Assembly (NCBI GenBank): GCA_003105015.1
Contig: PQAF01000015.1
Coordinates: 1 to 41,982, forward strand
Length of the DNA stretch: 41,982 nt
From: Rhodocyclales bacterium
GTDB lineage: Bacteria > Pseudomonadota > Gammaproteobacteria > Burkholderiales > Rhodocyclaceae
Direction: 5' to 3'
Part shown: piece by piece, positions 24,198 to 31,608 of the stretch
How the letters are laid out: every line of letters starts with the position of its first letter
Numbering within the stretch: the stretch's first letter is position 1
Notes under the pieces: model-generated
Told to the model about the DNA's origin: nothing
The model's input: the letters and a program-made list of their open reading frames with translations, nothing else
Database searches by the model: none
Made by a program: the position numbers and the translations under genes

Positions 24198-25412
24198 TCA
24201 CTTCGCCGCGACGTACTTGATCTCGCCCTGCAGGATGCCGATGGCGCCCTTGAGCAGGATGGTCAGGATGAAGAAGCCGAAGGCCCAGATGCCGAGGGTC
24301 AGCAGCCACTCGACGAAGGTCGGGTAGTACTCGGTCACCTCGCCGATCGGCGTCGGGATGAAGCCCGGCACGATCAGGCCCATGCCCTTCTCGATCCAGA
24401 TGCCGGCGAAGGCCATCGTGCAGGGGATCGGCAGCAGCTTGAAGTTGTTGCGGATCGACGGGATGAGGAACAGCACGAAGGAGCTGACCATCAGGATCAC
24501 CGCGCCCCAGAACCACGGCACCAGGTTGGTCAGGCCGTGCAGGCCGAACATCAGGTAGTAGAGGCCGTTGGCGTGCTCGGTGCGGGCGTACAGCTCGACC
24601 ACCACTTCGGACAGGGTCAGGAACAGCGCGATGCCGAGGCACCAGGTGACGATGGTCGTCAGCAGCCGGATGGCGCTGTCGTCGACCCAGAACTTGGTGT
24701 TGTTGCGGATGATCAGGAAGGCCAGGATGATCAGGCAGGGGCCGGCCGCGAACGCCGTGGCGATGAAGCGGATCGGCATCATGCTGTGGAACCACATCGG
24801 GCGCGCCGGCATGGTCGAGATCAGGAAGGCCGTGACGGTGTGGATGGACAGCGCCCAGACGATCGCGACCCACACCAGCGGCATGAACCACTTCTTGTTG
24901 ATCTCGCCGCCCGTGTACTTCACCCACAGGTAGTAGAAGCCGCAGATGGCGTTGAGGATCAGGTAGCCGGTGAGCACCAGCACGTCCCAGCCCAGCATCG
25001 AGTGCGGAAAGTTGTAGATGCCGATGAACGGGAGCATGTGCCAGAGGCGGTCCGGCCGCCCCATGTGGGCGAAGACGAACATCGTCACCATGATCACGGC
25101 GGAGATCGCCAGCATCTCGCCCAGCACGGCCACCTTGTGCATGCCCTCGTGGTGGTAGGCATACGCCGGGAAGACGATGGTCACCGCCCCGGCGGCGACG
25201 CCGACGAGGAAGACCAGGTTGGCGAAGTAGAGGCCGTCGTGGATCTGGCTGGTCATGCCGGTGACGATCAGGCCCTCGGTGTTCTGCAGGTAGAACACGT
25301 ACATCATGCCGAGGATGAGCACCGCGAGGGAGCCCATCCAGGCGTAGAACTTGGTGCCGCCCTTGAGGACGTAACCCACATAGTCGGCAGCGAAACGGGT
25401 CAGTTGTTGCAC
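24198..25412 (-). CDS. NrfD/PsrC-family membrane quinone oxidoreductase subunit
   Basis: A 404-residue protein with about ten membrane helices, the long form of NrfD proteins (DsrP/HmcC-like). Typical features are the early GLYFANLVFLVGVAAGAVTIVFPAY helix pair and the histidine-containing ends of several helices. It lacks cofactor motifs, as expected, and should bind quinone. It lies 10 bp downstream of the Tat-ferredoxin gene, so ferredoxin + NrfD + cytochrome probably form one membrane complex moving electrons between the quinone pool and periplasmic haem. Confidence 0.88.
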   Translation of the reverse strand: MQQLTRFAADYVGYVLKGGTKFYAWMGSLAVLILGMMYVFYLQNTEGLIVTGMTSQIHDGLYFANLVFLVGVAAGAVTIVFPAYAYHHEGMHKVAVLGEMLAISAVIMVTMFVFAHMGRPDRLWHMLPFIGIYNFPHSMLGWDVLVLTGYLILNAICGFYYLWVKYTGGEINKKWFMPLVWVAIVWALSIHTVTAFLISTMPARPMWFHSMMPIRFIATAFAAGPCLIILAFLIIRNNTKFWVDDSAIRLLTTIVTWCLGIALFLTLSEVVVELYARTEHANGLYYLMFGLHGLTNLVPWFWGAVILMVSSFVLFLIPSIRNNFKLLPIPCTMAFAGIWIEKGMGLIVPGFIPTPIGEVTEYYPTFVEWLLTLGIWAFGFFILTILLKGAIGILQGEIKYVAAK

Positions 25413-25422
25413 GGCTCGCTCC

Positions 25423-26514
25423 TCAATCGTAGAAGTAGAAGAATTTCGGGAAGGTGTTGAGCTCGGCCTTCAGGCGGAAGACGTTCTTCCGCTCGAGGAT
25501 CTTGCTCACTTCGCTTTCCGGGTCGAGCAGGTTGCCGAACTTGCGCGCGCCGACCGGGCAGACCTCGACGCAGGCCGGGTAGCGGTTGTGGCGGGTGCGC
25601 TGCAGGCACCAGTGGCACTTCTCGACGACGCCGCGCATGCGCGGGCGGTTGCCCAGGTAGTGCGTCACCGGATTCATCTCTTCCTTCGGCAGCACCGGGG
25701 AGGTGAGGTTGATGCGGCGCGCCCAGTAGGGGCAGGCGCCCATGCACATGCGGCAGCCGATGCACCAGTTGTAGTCGATCACCACCGGGCCGTCGGCCTC
25801 GCGGTAGGTGGTGCGGACCGGGCAGACCTTGACGCAGGGCGGCTTCTCGCACTGCATGCAGGCGATCGGCATGTAGGTGGCGTCCTGCTCCGGCACCGCC
25901 TCGGGCGTGTAGTGGTACTGGCCCTCGAGCACCTGGCCGGCCGGCGTGTAGGCGTTGCCGCCGACCTGGATGCCGAGCCCCTCGGGGTAGCCGTGGTCCA
26001 TCTTGCCCTGCTCGAACTTGCCGCGCTCCATGCGCAGCACCTGGATCCACTCGATCTTCTCGCCGGGCTTCGTGCCGCGCGACTGGTTGTTCTCGGCGAC
26101 GCAGGCATGCACGCAGCGCCGGCAGCCGATGCACTTGCGGATGTTGAGGGCGTAGCCCATCAGCACGCCGGGCTGCGGGCCGGTGGTGTCGACCGTGACC
26201 TGCTTGCCGTATTCCTGCGAATAGCGACGCTCCAGCCGGGCGCGCGCCTCGGCCTTTTCCGCGTCCGTCATCAGCCGGTAGTTCTTCTGGAAGTGCTCGG
26301 CCCATTCCGTCGCTGCCTCGGCATTGTCGGACTGGGTCATCAGCGCCGCCGTGCCCATCAGAGAGGACAGGCTCAGCATGCCGCCGGCCTTGAGAAAGTC
26401 GCGGCGCGAGGTTTTCGGGGCGCTCGCGGCGGGGTCAGCCGAAGCCGGCGGCGCCGTGCAGGCGGATGGTTGCTCCTTGGCCGGGCAGGCCTTGGGAGTC
26501 TCCTGGGTGGTCAC
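25423..26514 (-). CDS. Tat-exported four-cluster ferredoxin (DsrO/HmcB-like)
   Basis: 363 residues starting at GTG 26514 with AGGAGG at an ideal distance. A ~35-residue Cys/Pro/Ala-rich leader precedes the twin-arginine motif TSRRDFLKAGG, so the signal is preceded by an unusual extension. Four ferredoxin motifs follow: CIGCRRCVHAC, CMQCEKPPCVKVCP, CIGCRMCMGACP, and CHWC with a later CVEVCP. The protein is periplasmic and should pass electrons between the NrfD subunit and the multihaem cytochrome. No catalytic subunit lies in this operon, so it may serve the A/B/C enzyme encoded upstream or another periplasmic enzyme. Confidence 0.88.
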   Translation of the reverse strand: MTTQETPKACPAKEQPSACTAPPASADPAASAPKTSRRDFLKAGGMLSLSSLMGTAALMTQSDNAEAATEWAEHFQKNYRLMTDAEKAEARARLERRYSQEYGKQVTVDTTGPQPGVLMGYALNIRKCIGCRRCVHACVAENNQSRGTKPGEKIEWIQVLRMERGKFEQGKMDHGYPEGLGIQVGGNAYTPAGQVLEGQYHYTPEAVPEQDATYMPIACMQCEKPPCVKVCPVRTTYREADGPVVIDYNWCIGCRMCMGACPYWARRINLTSPVLPKEEMNPVTHYLGNRPRMRGVVEKCHWCLQRTRHNRYPACVEVCPVGARKFGNLLDPESEVSKILERKNVFRLKAELNTFPKFFYFYD

Positions 26515-26715
26515 GATGGTCCTCCTTTAAGCTGAAATAATTTAATGCTATGAAGATGCGGCAAGCCCAAAAACAGTCGCGCGATCTTACTCGCGGATGC
26601 CGGCTTGGCAACTGAGGCAGGTCAAATTCCGGGCGGATCGTTGCGCCGCGGCCGGCTATTCGATAATTTTCAAGCGCGGGGATAAAACGATAGGGGGAAA
26701 GCCAGGATTGTCCGC
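26515..26715. promoter_or_regulatory. 201-bp gap between the two redox operons
   Basis: The gap separates the end of the yqeB-like gene from the GTG start of the Tat-ferredoxin gene. Its left end is A+T-rich (aaataatttaatgc), suggesting a promoter for the lower operon. No hairpin-plus-T terminator and no -24/-12 pair were found. GTTAC/GTAAC boxes like those upstream of the B gene are also absent, so the lower operon may have separate control. Confidence 0.4.
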
Positions 26716-27582
26716 TCAGGCAGGTCCGCCAGTATCCGCCGAAGCAATGCTGCACGCGTCGTCCTTCTTCGGCTGGCTGGCTGCGCTCTGCCCTTGAGTG
26801 TAGTAGGCGGCAACCGCATTGCGGACTGAAATGGAAATCCTCTGCGGCCGTTCAGCTATCCCGAATGATCGGGCGGGATCTCCCCGCGGGTCGACTTCAA
26901 CCACTTTGGTTCCTGCCTTCACCGGGGCTCCGGAGTGTGTTATTCCTCTCAGACAGCCATCAAGCGGCGACCGAATAACTTCCGTACCAATGCGCGCGAC
27001 GGGTTCGCCTTTTGTCACGGTTGAACCGATTGCCGAGGCTGTCTCGAAGCGGCCTTCGATGGGCGCGTAGACATAGCGTTCGCGTCCGTAGCCGTTGATC
27101 GGTCTTGGCTCGCCGGAAAGCGGACGGGACGATCCTTCGGCGAGGACCGTTCCCAGCCCATCCCAAGCCGTTTCAACAACCAGATCGGTTGTTTCGCCCG
27201 CGACGAAATTTGGCCCAAGTCCGATCGTCAGGCGCGCCAGGCCAAGCTGTCTGTCAGGAATCGAGCGTTTGTTCATGCGGGCATCGATCAGGACCTGTGG
27301 GCGGAGATATTCGAGAACCTTGCCGAAATCCAAGGCAATGAGAGGAATTGCATTGCATTTCTTCAACATCTGACGTACGGAAAATATATCTCCCGTTCGC
27401 ACTCCCTCAACACCTTCGAGGAGGGCGGTCCCTTCAAACATCGCATCAGCGAAGGACATGCCCCGTCGGGCAAAACTCGGGTCGGACACATCGTGAATCA
27501 CCACGTTGTGCCCTGTCAGGAAAAGCGCATAGGCGACGGCGGAGCCGATATCGCCACAACCACGGACAAGACACAGATCCAT
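26716..27582 (-). CDS. yqeB: YqeB/EF2563-family selenium-dependent Mo hydroxylase maturation protein
   Basis: 288 residues matching the YqeB maturation family along its length: an N-terminal nucleotide-binding loop (VRGCGDIGSAVAYALFLTGH), then SFADAMFEG, VLIDARMNK, IGLGPNFVAGE, INGYGRERYVYAPIEG, SPLDGCLRGITHSG and KAGTKVVEVDPRG. In known genomes such proteins accompany molybdenum hydroxylases with a labile selenium or sulfur ligand and resemble XdhC. Here it is the last gene of a DMSO-reductase-family operon, 7 bp after its neighbour. Base composition is visibly lower in G+C than the neighbours, hinting at separate acquisition. No selD, xdhC or Mo hydroxylase gene is in the window. Confidence 0.85.
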   Translation of the reverse strand: MDLCLVRGCGDIGSAVAYALFLTGHNVVIHDVSDPSFARRGMSFADAMFEGTALLEGVEGVRTGDIFSVRQMLKKCNAIPLIALDFGKVLEYLRPQVLIDARMNKRSIPDRQLGLARLTIGLGPNFVAGETTDLVVETAWDGLGTVLAEGSSRPLSGEPRPINGYGRERYVYAPIEGRFETASAIGSTVTKGEPVARIGTEVIRSPLDGCLRGITHSGAPVKAGTKVVEVDPRGDPARSFGIAERPQRISISVRNAVAAYYTQGQSAASQPKKDDACSIASADTGGPA

Positions 27583-27589
27583 CTGTTTC

Positions 27590-27979
27590 TCAGCCGTTCA
27601 GAATCACCTTGTGGTGATGCTCGGCGACCGACTCGAGCGCCTGTTCGAGCGGCATGCCGGCTTCCACGCGATCCATGATCATTCTTTGCAGGATGGCGCC
27701 GAGCATCTCGCCGTTCGGCCGCATCGGCTCGACCATCTCGCGCAGGAATTCGCAGGTCGGAGGGTCGTAGGCGAGGGTCTCCAACATGGATTCCACCGTC
27801 CGGTTCGTGGCCAGGGTGTGGCAGAGATCGTAGAGAAGGCCGGTCGTCTGCTCCACCTGCTCGGGCGAAGCCGGCCCGAAGTTGCCGCGCACCTCCGCGG
27901 CGAGGTCGCGGCGAAAATCCTCCAGGCCGTAGCCGACCTCCGCCTTGACGACCTGCTCGGGCGTGAATTCCCATTCCAT
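27590..27979 (-). CDS. Unknown small acidic helical protein
   Basis: 129 residues, soluble, largely helical and acidic, starting MEWEFTPEQVVKAEVGYGLEDF and ending EHHHKVILNG. It contains two Cys (LCHTL, PTCEF) and no known motif. Its start lies 2 bp after the polyferredoxin stop and its end is 7 bp before the yqeB-like gene, so it is firmly part of the operon. Likely an assembly or regulatory factor; family not recognised. Confidence 0.7.
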   Translation of the reverse strand: MEWEFTPEQVVKAEVGYGLEDFRRDLAAEVRGNFGPASPEQVEQTTGLLYDLCHTLATNRTVESMLETLAYDPPTCEFLREMVEPMRPNGEMLGAILQRMIMDRVEAGMPLEQALESVAEHHHKVILNG

Positions 27980-27981
27980 GC

Positions 27982-29076
27982 TCAATCTCCGAAAATGGCG
28001 GTGAAGGCGTCCGCGTCGTCGGTGCACACCGGGCAGGTTTCGCACGGCTCGGTCGAGACGAAGAAGCGGTCGCAGCGGTTGCAGCGCTGCTTGGCGAGCT
28101 GGCGCAGGACGGCCGGCTCGCGTTCAGGCGTCGCATCGAACGTTTCCGCGGCGTAAAGCACGCGCGGCTGGCAGACCTCCAGGCAGACGCCGCAACCGAC
28201 GCAGCGGTCGATGGCGAAAACCAGGTTCCAGGACGCGTCGTCCTCGCGAATCTGCAGGGCGCCGGTGGGGCAGACGCGGAAGCAGGCCTCGCAGGCGGTG
28301 CAGCCTCGCTTCAGGCGGATGTCCATCAGCGGCAGGGCCGCATGCGAACCGACACTGAACGGCTCGCCATCCTTTCGCTTGCAGACGATCTGCAGCAGCT
28401 CGCGCATCTCCGGCACGAACCACGGGCCGGCGCGGATGGCCTTCTCCTCCACCGGCAGTTCTGCGGGCGGCGCTGCGGACCGCGCGACTTCATCGATGCC
28501 GCGGCCGATCAGGCGGCGGAACAGCTGGCGACGACCGGCGCGGAAATCGGTCGTGGCCTCGGTCCTGCCGGGAGCCTCCATCAGCGTGGCGGCCAGCCAT
28601 TCCTCCGGCGCGGCCTCGGCCTCCAGCGCATCGGCGGCTTCCAGCTGGGCGGCGAGTCGCACCTCGCCCTTGGCGCCATGCACGCACTGCGCACAGTGGT
28701 GGCTGCCGCGCAGCTCCACCGCGATGCGCCGCTTGGCGAGGTAGGCCAGCATGGCAGCGTCCACCGCGCCGAGGCAGGGCACCACGGCATCGGCGGCCAG
28801 GCCCGAGGGCGCGCAGGCGAAACTGAAGCGTTCCGTCTTGATGGCGCGCCGGAGCAGGTCGAGGCGCGGCAGGTTGTCCGCTCCCAGTGCGGCCGTCGGG
28901 CAGGCCGTCGTGCACAGCGCGCAGTTCTGGCAGCGCGCCGCGTCGAGGCGGATGCCCTCGTCGAGGAGCGAAATCGCATCGTGCGGGCAGGCATCGGCGC
29001 AGCGCCGGCAGCCGCTGTAGCGGTAGCGGTAGCGGGTGCAGCGTGCGGCATGGAATTCCGGCAGCGAGACGGTCAT
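27982..29076 (-). CDS. Cytoplasmic polyferredoxin with central MvhD-like domain
   Basis: 364 residues without export signal. N-terminal ferredoxin pair: CRRCADACP (23-31) and CQNCALCTTACP (49-60). Central region: VPCLGAVDAAML near 99 followed by an ELRGSHHCAQC segment, which follows the pattern of MvhD/FlpD subunits (VPC.G.VD ... GCH...C), with the GCH Cys replaced by Ser. Then a second ferredoxin pair (CTACEACFRVCP; CVGCGVCLEVC) and a C-terminal zinc-ribbon or rubredoxin-like CNRC...CETCPVC. It could move electrons in the cytoplasm to or from a maturation step or a partner oxidoreductase. ATG at 29076 lies 5 bp after the rhodanese-like gene. Confidence 0.8.
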   Translation of the reverse strand: MTVSLPEFHAARCTRYRYRYSGCRRCADACPHDAISLLDEGIRLDAARCQNCALCTTACPTAALGADNLPRLDLLRRAIKTERFSFACAPSGLAADAVVPCLGAVDAAMLAYLAKRRIAVELRGSHHCAQCVHGAKGEVRLAAQLEAADALEAEAAPEEWLAATLMEAPGRTEATTDFRAGRRQLFRRLIGRGIDEVARSAAPPAELPVEEKAIRAGPWFVPEMRELLQIVCKRKDGEPFSVGSHAALPLMDIRLKRGCTACEACFRVCPTGALQIREDDASWNLVFAIDRCVGCGVCLEVCQPRVLYAAETFDATPEREPAVLRQLAKQRCNRCDRFFVSTEPCETCPVCTDDADAFTAIFGD

Positions 29077-29081
29077 GGCTT

Positions 29082-29507
29082 TCAATACTGCTGGATCGCA
29101 GTGCCGGATTCGCAGGTGTTCTTGGGGATGATGAAGCCCCGGGGCATGCCGGATGCGGCGGCACCCGTGGCCGCGCGCCAGCTGCGGGCGCCGCCCTTGA
29201 CGGCATAGATCTCTTGGGCCTTGCTGGAGCGCTCCAGCGCCTTGCCGACCTCGATGGCCCGCGCATCCGTGTCGGCGATGACGACGACGACGCCGGTCGG
29301 ATCGATCTTCAGTCCCTTGCGGTAGGGCAGCGTTTCGGCCAGCGGCGCGGAAAGCCGCTTGGCCGCGTTGCGGGCATCGATGACGCAGCAGGGCGTTCCC
29401 TTGGAGAGGAAGGCCTGCAGCGCCGCCGTGTCGCGGAGACTGACTTCTGCGGCGGCGGGCAGTGCGAACAACAGCGCGGCGGTGGCCGCCGCAAAAAAAC
29501 GCTTCAC
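29082..29507 (-). CDS. Exported rhodanese-like protein lacking the catalytic Cys
   Basis: 141 residues with a Sec signal (MKRFFAAATAALLFALPAAA), so periplasmic. The remaining domain reads as a rhodanese fold: CVIDARNAAK (normally VIDVR), then GVVVVIADTDARA where active rhodaneses have the VVYC-G-R loop, then YAVKGGARSW. The catalytic Cys position is Ala or Asp here. Cys residues occur only as CC at 40-41 and near the C-terminus (KNTCESG). GTG start at 29507 overlaps the preceding gene by 4 bp. A binding or redox role is likelier than sulfur transfer. Confidence 0.7.
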   Translation of the reverse strand: MKRFFAAATAALLFALPAAAEVSLRDTAALQAFLSKGTPCCVIDARNAAKRLSAPLAETLPYRKGLKIDPTGVVVVIADTDARAIEVGKALERSSKAQEIYAVKGGARSWRAATGAAASGMPRGFIIPKNTCESGTAIQQY

Positions 29508-30223
29508 CCGGTTCCCTCGTTCGGCAGCCCGAAGTCCGGCCCGCTGGCCAGGGCTGCAAGATAGGAATCATTCTGGAGCATGGCCTCGGGTGCCGCAAGC
29601 CGCCGCGCGCCGCCCAGTTCGACCCAGGCGGCGAAGTCGGGCGCCGGATCGGCCAGCGGCGCCAGCCAGAGGCGCTCACCCCAGCGCTCGGTGAGACCGG
29701 CAAGGATGTTGAGGTCGGCGTCGTCCGTCATGTCCACGCGCAGCAGGGCGCTGGAAGCGCCCCGCGTGAACATCTCGCCGATCCACCAGGCGGCGTGGGT
29801 GCCGCTGCGCGCGCCGTCGGCGCGGAGGATTTCCCAGGAGGGCTCGCACACCGAGGGCGTCATGACGCGGAAGTCGGCGTTGGAAACGGCGTCCATGCTC
29901 CAGTTGACCTGCATGCGGCGCAGCGGGACATGCAGCCCGATGCGCCCGCCGCCGAATTCGGCGGCGAGCGTTTCCACCAGCGTGCCGTCGAGCAGGGCGG
30001 CCTCGCCGATGAACACGCGTGGCGCGCCGGCCCGCAGGAGTTCGCGGATGTAGTCTTTGCCGCCATCGGCTACGACAATGCCTTCGGTCCGGCGCGGGTC
30101 GGCCGGGATGAGGTTGCAGTCGACGAGGAAGACCGGGGTGCTGTCACCGGCCGGCAGGCTGTCGCACAGGCGGCGAACGGTCACCGCGGGACGCAAGTCG
30201 CTTTTTTCCATGGGCGCATTCAT
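29504..30223 (-). CDS. HisA/HisF-related TIM-barrel protein of unknown role
   Basis: 239 residues; start ATG 30223, five bases after the previous stop (a longer frame to 30604 is a shadow). The middle reads like HisA: LRAGAPRVFIGEAALLDGTL, then GRIGLHVPLRRMQVNW, matching the GA.RV.IG.AA and GRI...D.R...V..W pattern. Later AAPEAM sits where HisA has its last phosphate loop. The Asp residues expected at the HisA active sites are not clearly kept, so histidine biosynthesis is unlikely, and the setting in a redox operon argues for a recruited role. Family assignment is moderate; function unknown. Confidence 0.6.
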   Translation of the reverse strand: MNAPMEKSDLRPAVTVRRLCDSLPAGDSTPVFLVDCNLIPADPRRTEGIVVADGGKDYIRELLRAGAPRVFIGEAALLDGTLVETLAAEFGGGRIGLHVPLRRMQVNWSMDAVSNADFRVMTPSVCEPSWEILRADGARSGTHAAWWIGEMFTRGASSALLRVDMTDDADLNILAGLTERWGERLWLAPLADPAPDFAAWVELGGARRLAAPEAMLQNDSYLAALASGPDFGLPNEGTG

Positions 30224-30228
30224 CGTGG

Positions 30229-30675
30229 CTACTTCCGGTAGACGAACTTGGCGTAGGCGAAGGGCCAGAGCGGGCATTCCGCATCCGGCGCCAGGCCGGC
30301 CAGCAGCGGGCGCAGCTCCTCCAGCGTGGCGATGATCGGATCGACCTGCACGCCGAGAAAGCCCGGCCGGAAGCGGTTGAGGGCGACCAGCGCATCGTCG
30401 ATCATCAGGACGGCGCCTTCCTGGTTGGCGTGCTGCGTGAAATGCAGGGCCAGCACGGCGAAGGCGAGCGCCTGCAGGAATTGCGCCTCGGGATCCATCT
30501 GGCCGGCGACGCTGTTGCGGATCAGGCGCGACCAGCGCTCGTTGATCCAGTCGTGCGCTGCGGCCAGGTCGTTGCCGTTCCACAGATGGGCCAGCTCCTC
30601 CCATTTGAAATGCTCATGGCTGGGCGCTTCCGGCGGCGCGAAGGGGCGGGACGTCAGGTCAAGTATGGAGCTCAT
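30229..30675 (-). CDS. Unknown helical protein of the Mo-enzyme operon
   Basis: 148 residues, soluble, Trp- and Leu-rich, probably all helical (HEHFKWEELAHLWNGNDL; FLQALAFAVLALHFTQHANQ). No signal, no membrane segment, one Cys near the end. Overlaps the TorD-like gene by 4 bp (ATGA), so it is translationally coupled to it. The helical character and position beside the chaperone suggest an assembly factor, but no family was recognised. Confidence 0.65.
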   Translation of the reverse strand: MSSILDLTSRPFAPPEAPSHEHFKWEELAHLWNGNDLAAAHDWINERWSRLIRNSVAGQMDPEAQFLQALAFAVLALHFTQHANQEGAVLMIDDALVALNRFRPGFLGVQVDPIIATLEELRPLLAGLAPDAECPLWPFAYAKFVYRK

Positions 30676-31457
30676 TTCGACCCCGGGCAGGCGCCGCAGA
30701 CCGGTTCGTCCGGGTTGAATTCCACCTTCACCTCGCTTTTCGGCACCACCAGCCGGCCCTTGTCCTGGTCGTCGATGCGCAGGCGGAGCGCGAAGATCTC
30801 GGCCTCGGCGAAGTCGCCGAGCAGCCGCGCCATCTCACGATAGAAGGAATGCTCGGCGGCGCGCTCGATCAGCCGCGCGTAACCGCGCACCCATTTGCCC
30901 AGGTGCACCGTCCAGAAGCGCTTCAGTTCGCGCTCCTGCCGCCGGTATTCGGCCGGGTCGCCGGCGCCCAGCGCGGCGGCGCAACGCTCGAGCAGTCCGG
31001 CAATGAAGGTCAGCTCGACGCCGAGCTGGTCCTCGAAGACGAAGAAGCGGCCTTTCCCCAGCTCGAAGCCGGCGCGCTTGTAGGTTTCCTTCACCGCGAA
31101 GAGCGGCTCCTGCTGGTAGCGTCCCGTGAGGCGGACCGATTCCACCGGCGGAAAGCCGCCCGAGGCGGTGAACAGCGTCGAATACTCGATGGAGAGCGCC
31201 TCGTACAGCGCTGCGGTGTCGGGCGCGGTGAAATCCTTTTCAAAGTGCAGGCCGGCCTCTTCCAGGCTGTGCAGCGATTCCGGTTGGCGCAGCGCGTCGA
31301 TGAATGCCGCGCTCGGCTCCTCGATGAACGCACCGGCCAGCAGGCGGCAGACGCCGGCACGCGCCAGGCAGTCCTCCTGCGTCGCTACTTCCGGCGCCGC
31401 TACGGGCAGGGGCAGGGGGGCGCGGACGGCAGTTTCCAGCGCCAGATCGTTCAGCAT
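30672..31457 (-). CDS. TorD/DmsD-family molybdoenzyme chaperone (ArxD-like)
   Basis: 261 residues, an all-helical cytoplasmic chaperone. The family pattern is seen in RAGVCRLLAGAFIEEPSAAF near residue 32, YSTLFTASGGFPPVESVRL near 90 (the E-Y-x-x-L-F...G....P..SV signature), and LGVELTFIAGLL near 145. A Cys-containing tail, DEPVCGACPGSK, is unusual. Such chaperones bind the Tat signal of the catalytic subunit until the molybdenum cofactor is in place. It lies 151 bp downstream of the catalytic gene, separated by a terminator hairpin and a REP element, and has its own strong site (GAAAGGAAAAGC). Confidence 0.88.
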   Translation of the reverse strand: MLNDLALETAVRAPLPLPVAAPEVATQEDCLARAGVCRLLAGAFIEEPSAAFIDALRQPESLHSLEEAGLHFEKDFTAPDTAALYEALSIEYSTLFTASGGFPPVESVRLTGRYQQEPLFAVKETYKRAGFELGKGRFFVFEDQLGVELTFIAGLLERCAAALGAGDPAEYRRQERELKRFWTVHLGKWVRGYARLIERAAEHSFYREMARLLGDFAEAEIFALRLRIDDQDKGRLVVPKSEVKVEFNPDEPVCGACPGSK

Positions 31458-31469
31458 GCTTTTCCTTTC

Positions 31470-31513
31470 AAAAAAACCGGCCCGCCAAGAGGAGGGGATT
31501 CGCAGCGGGCCGG
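31470..31513 (-). terminator. Intrinsic terminator/attenuator between catalytic and chaperone genes
   Basis: On the minus strand a 9-bp stem CCGGCCCGC / GCGGGCCGG (31505-31513 with 31477-31485), with a 19-nt loop, is followed directly by seven T residues (31476-31470). This is a standard Rho-independent terminator, placed 13 bp before the TorD start. Partial read-through would give much more A/B/C than chaperone and accessory proteins. Confidence 0.8.
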
Positions 31514-31565
31514 AACTCCTCGCTTACATGCTCGGTACTTCAAAGCCGCATTGCGGCTCACGACG

Positions 31566-31606
31566 CTCCCCTCTCCCGCGAGCGGGAGAGGGGTTGGGGG
31601 AGAGGG
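31566..31606. repeat. REP-like palindrome downstream of the catalytic gene
   Basis: ctcccctctcccgcgagcgg with its mirror gagaggggttgggggagagg forms a GC-rich hairpin ending 3 bp from the stop codon of the catalytic subunit. Same repeat type as the copy inside dctM. It may stabilise the 3' end of the B-C-A message. Confidence 0.85.
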
Positions 31607-31608
31607 CT

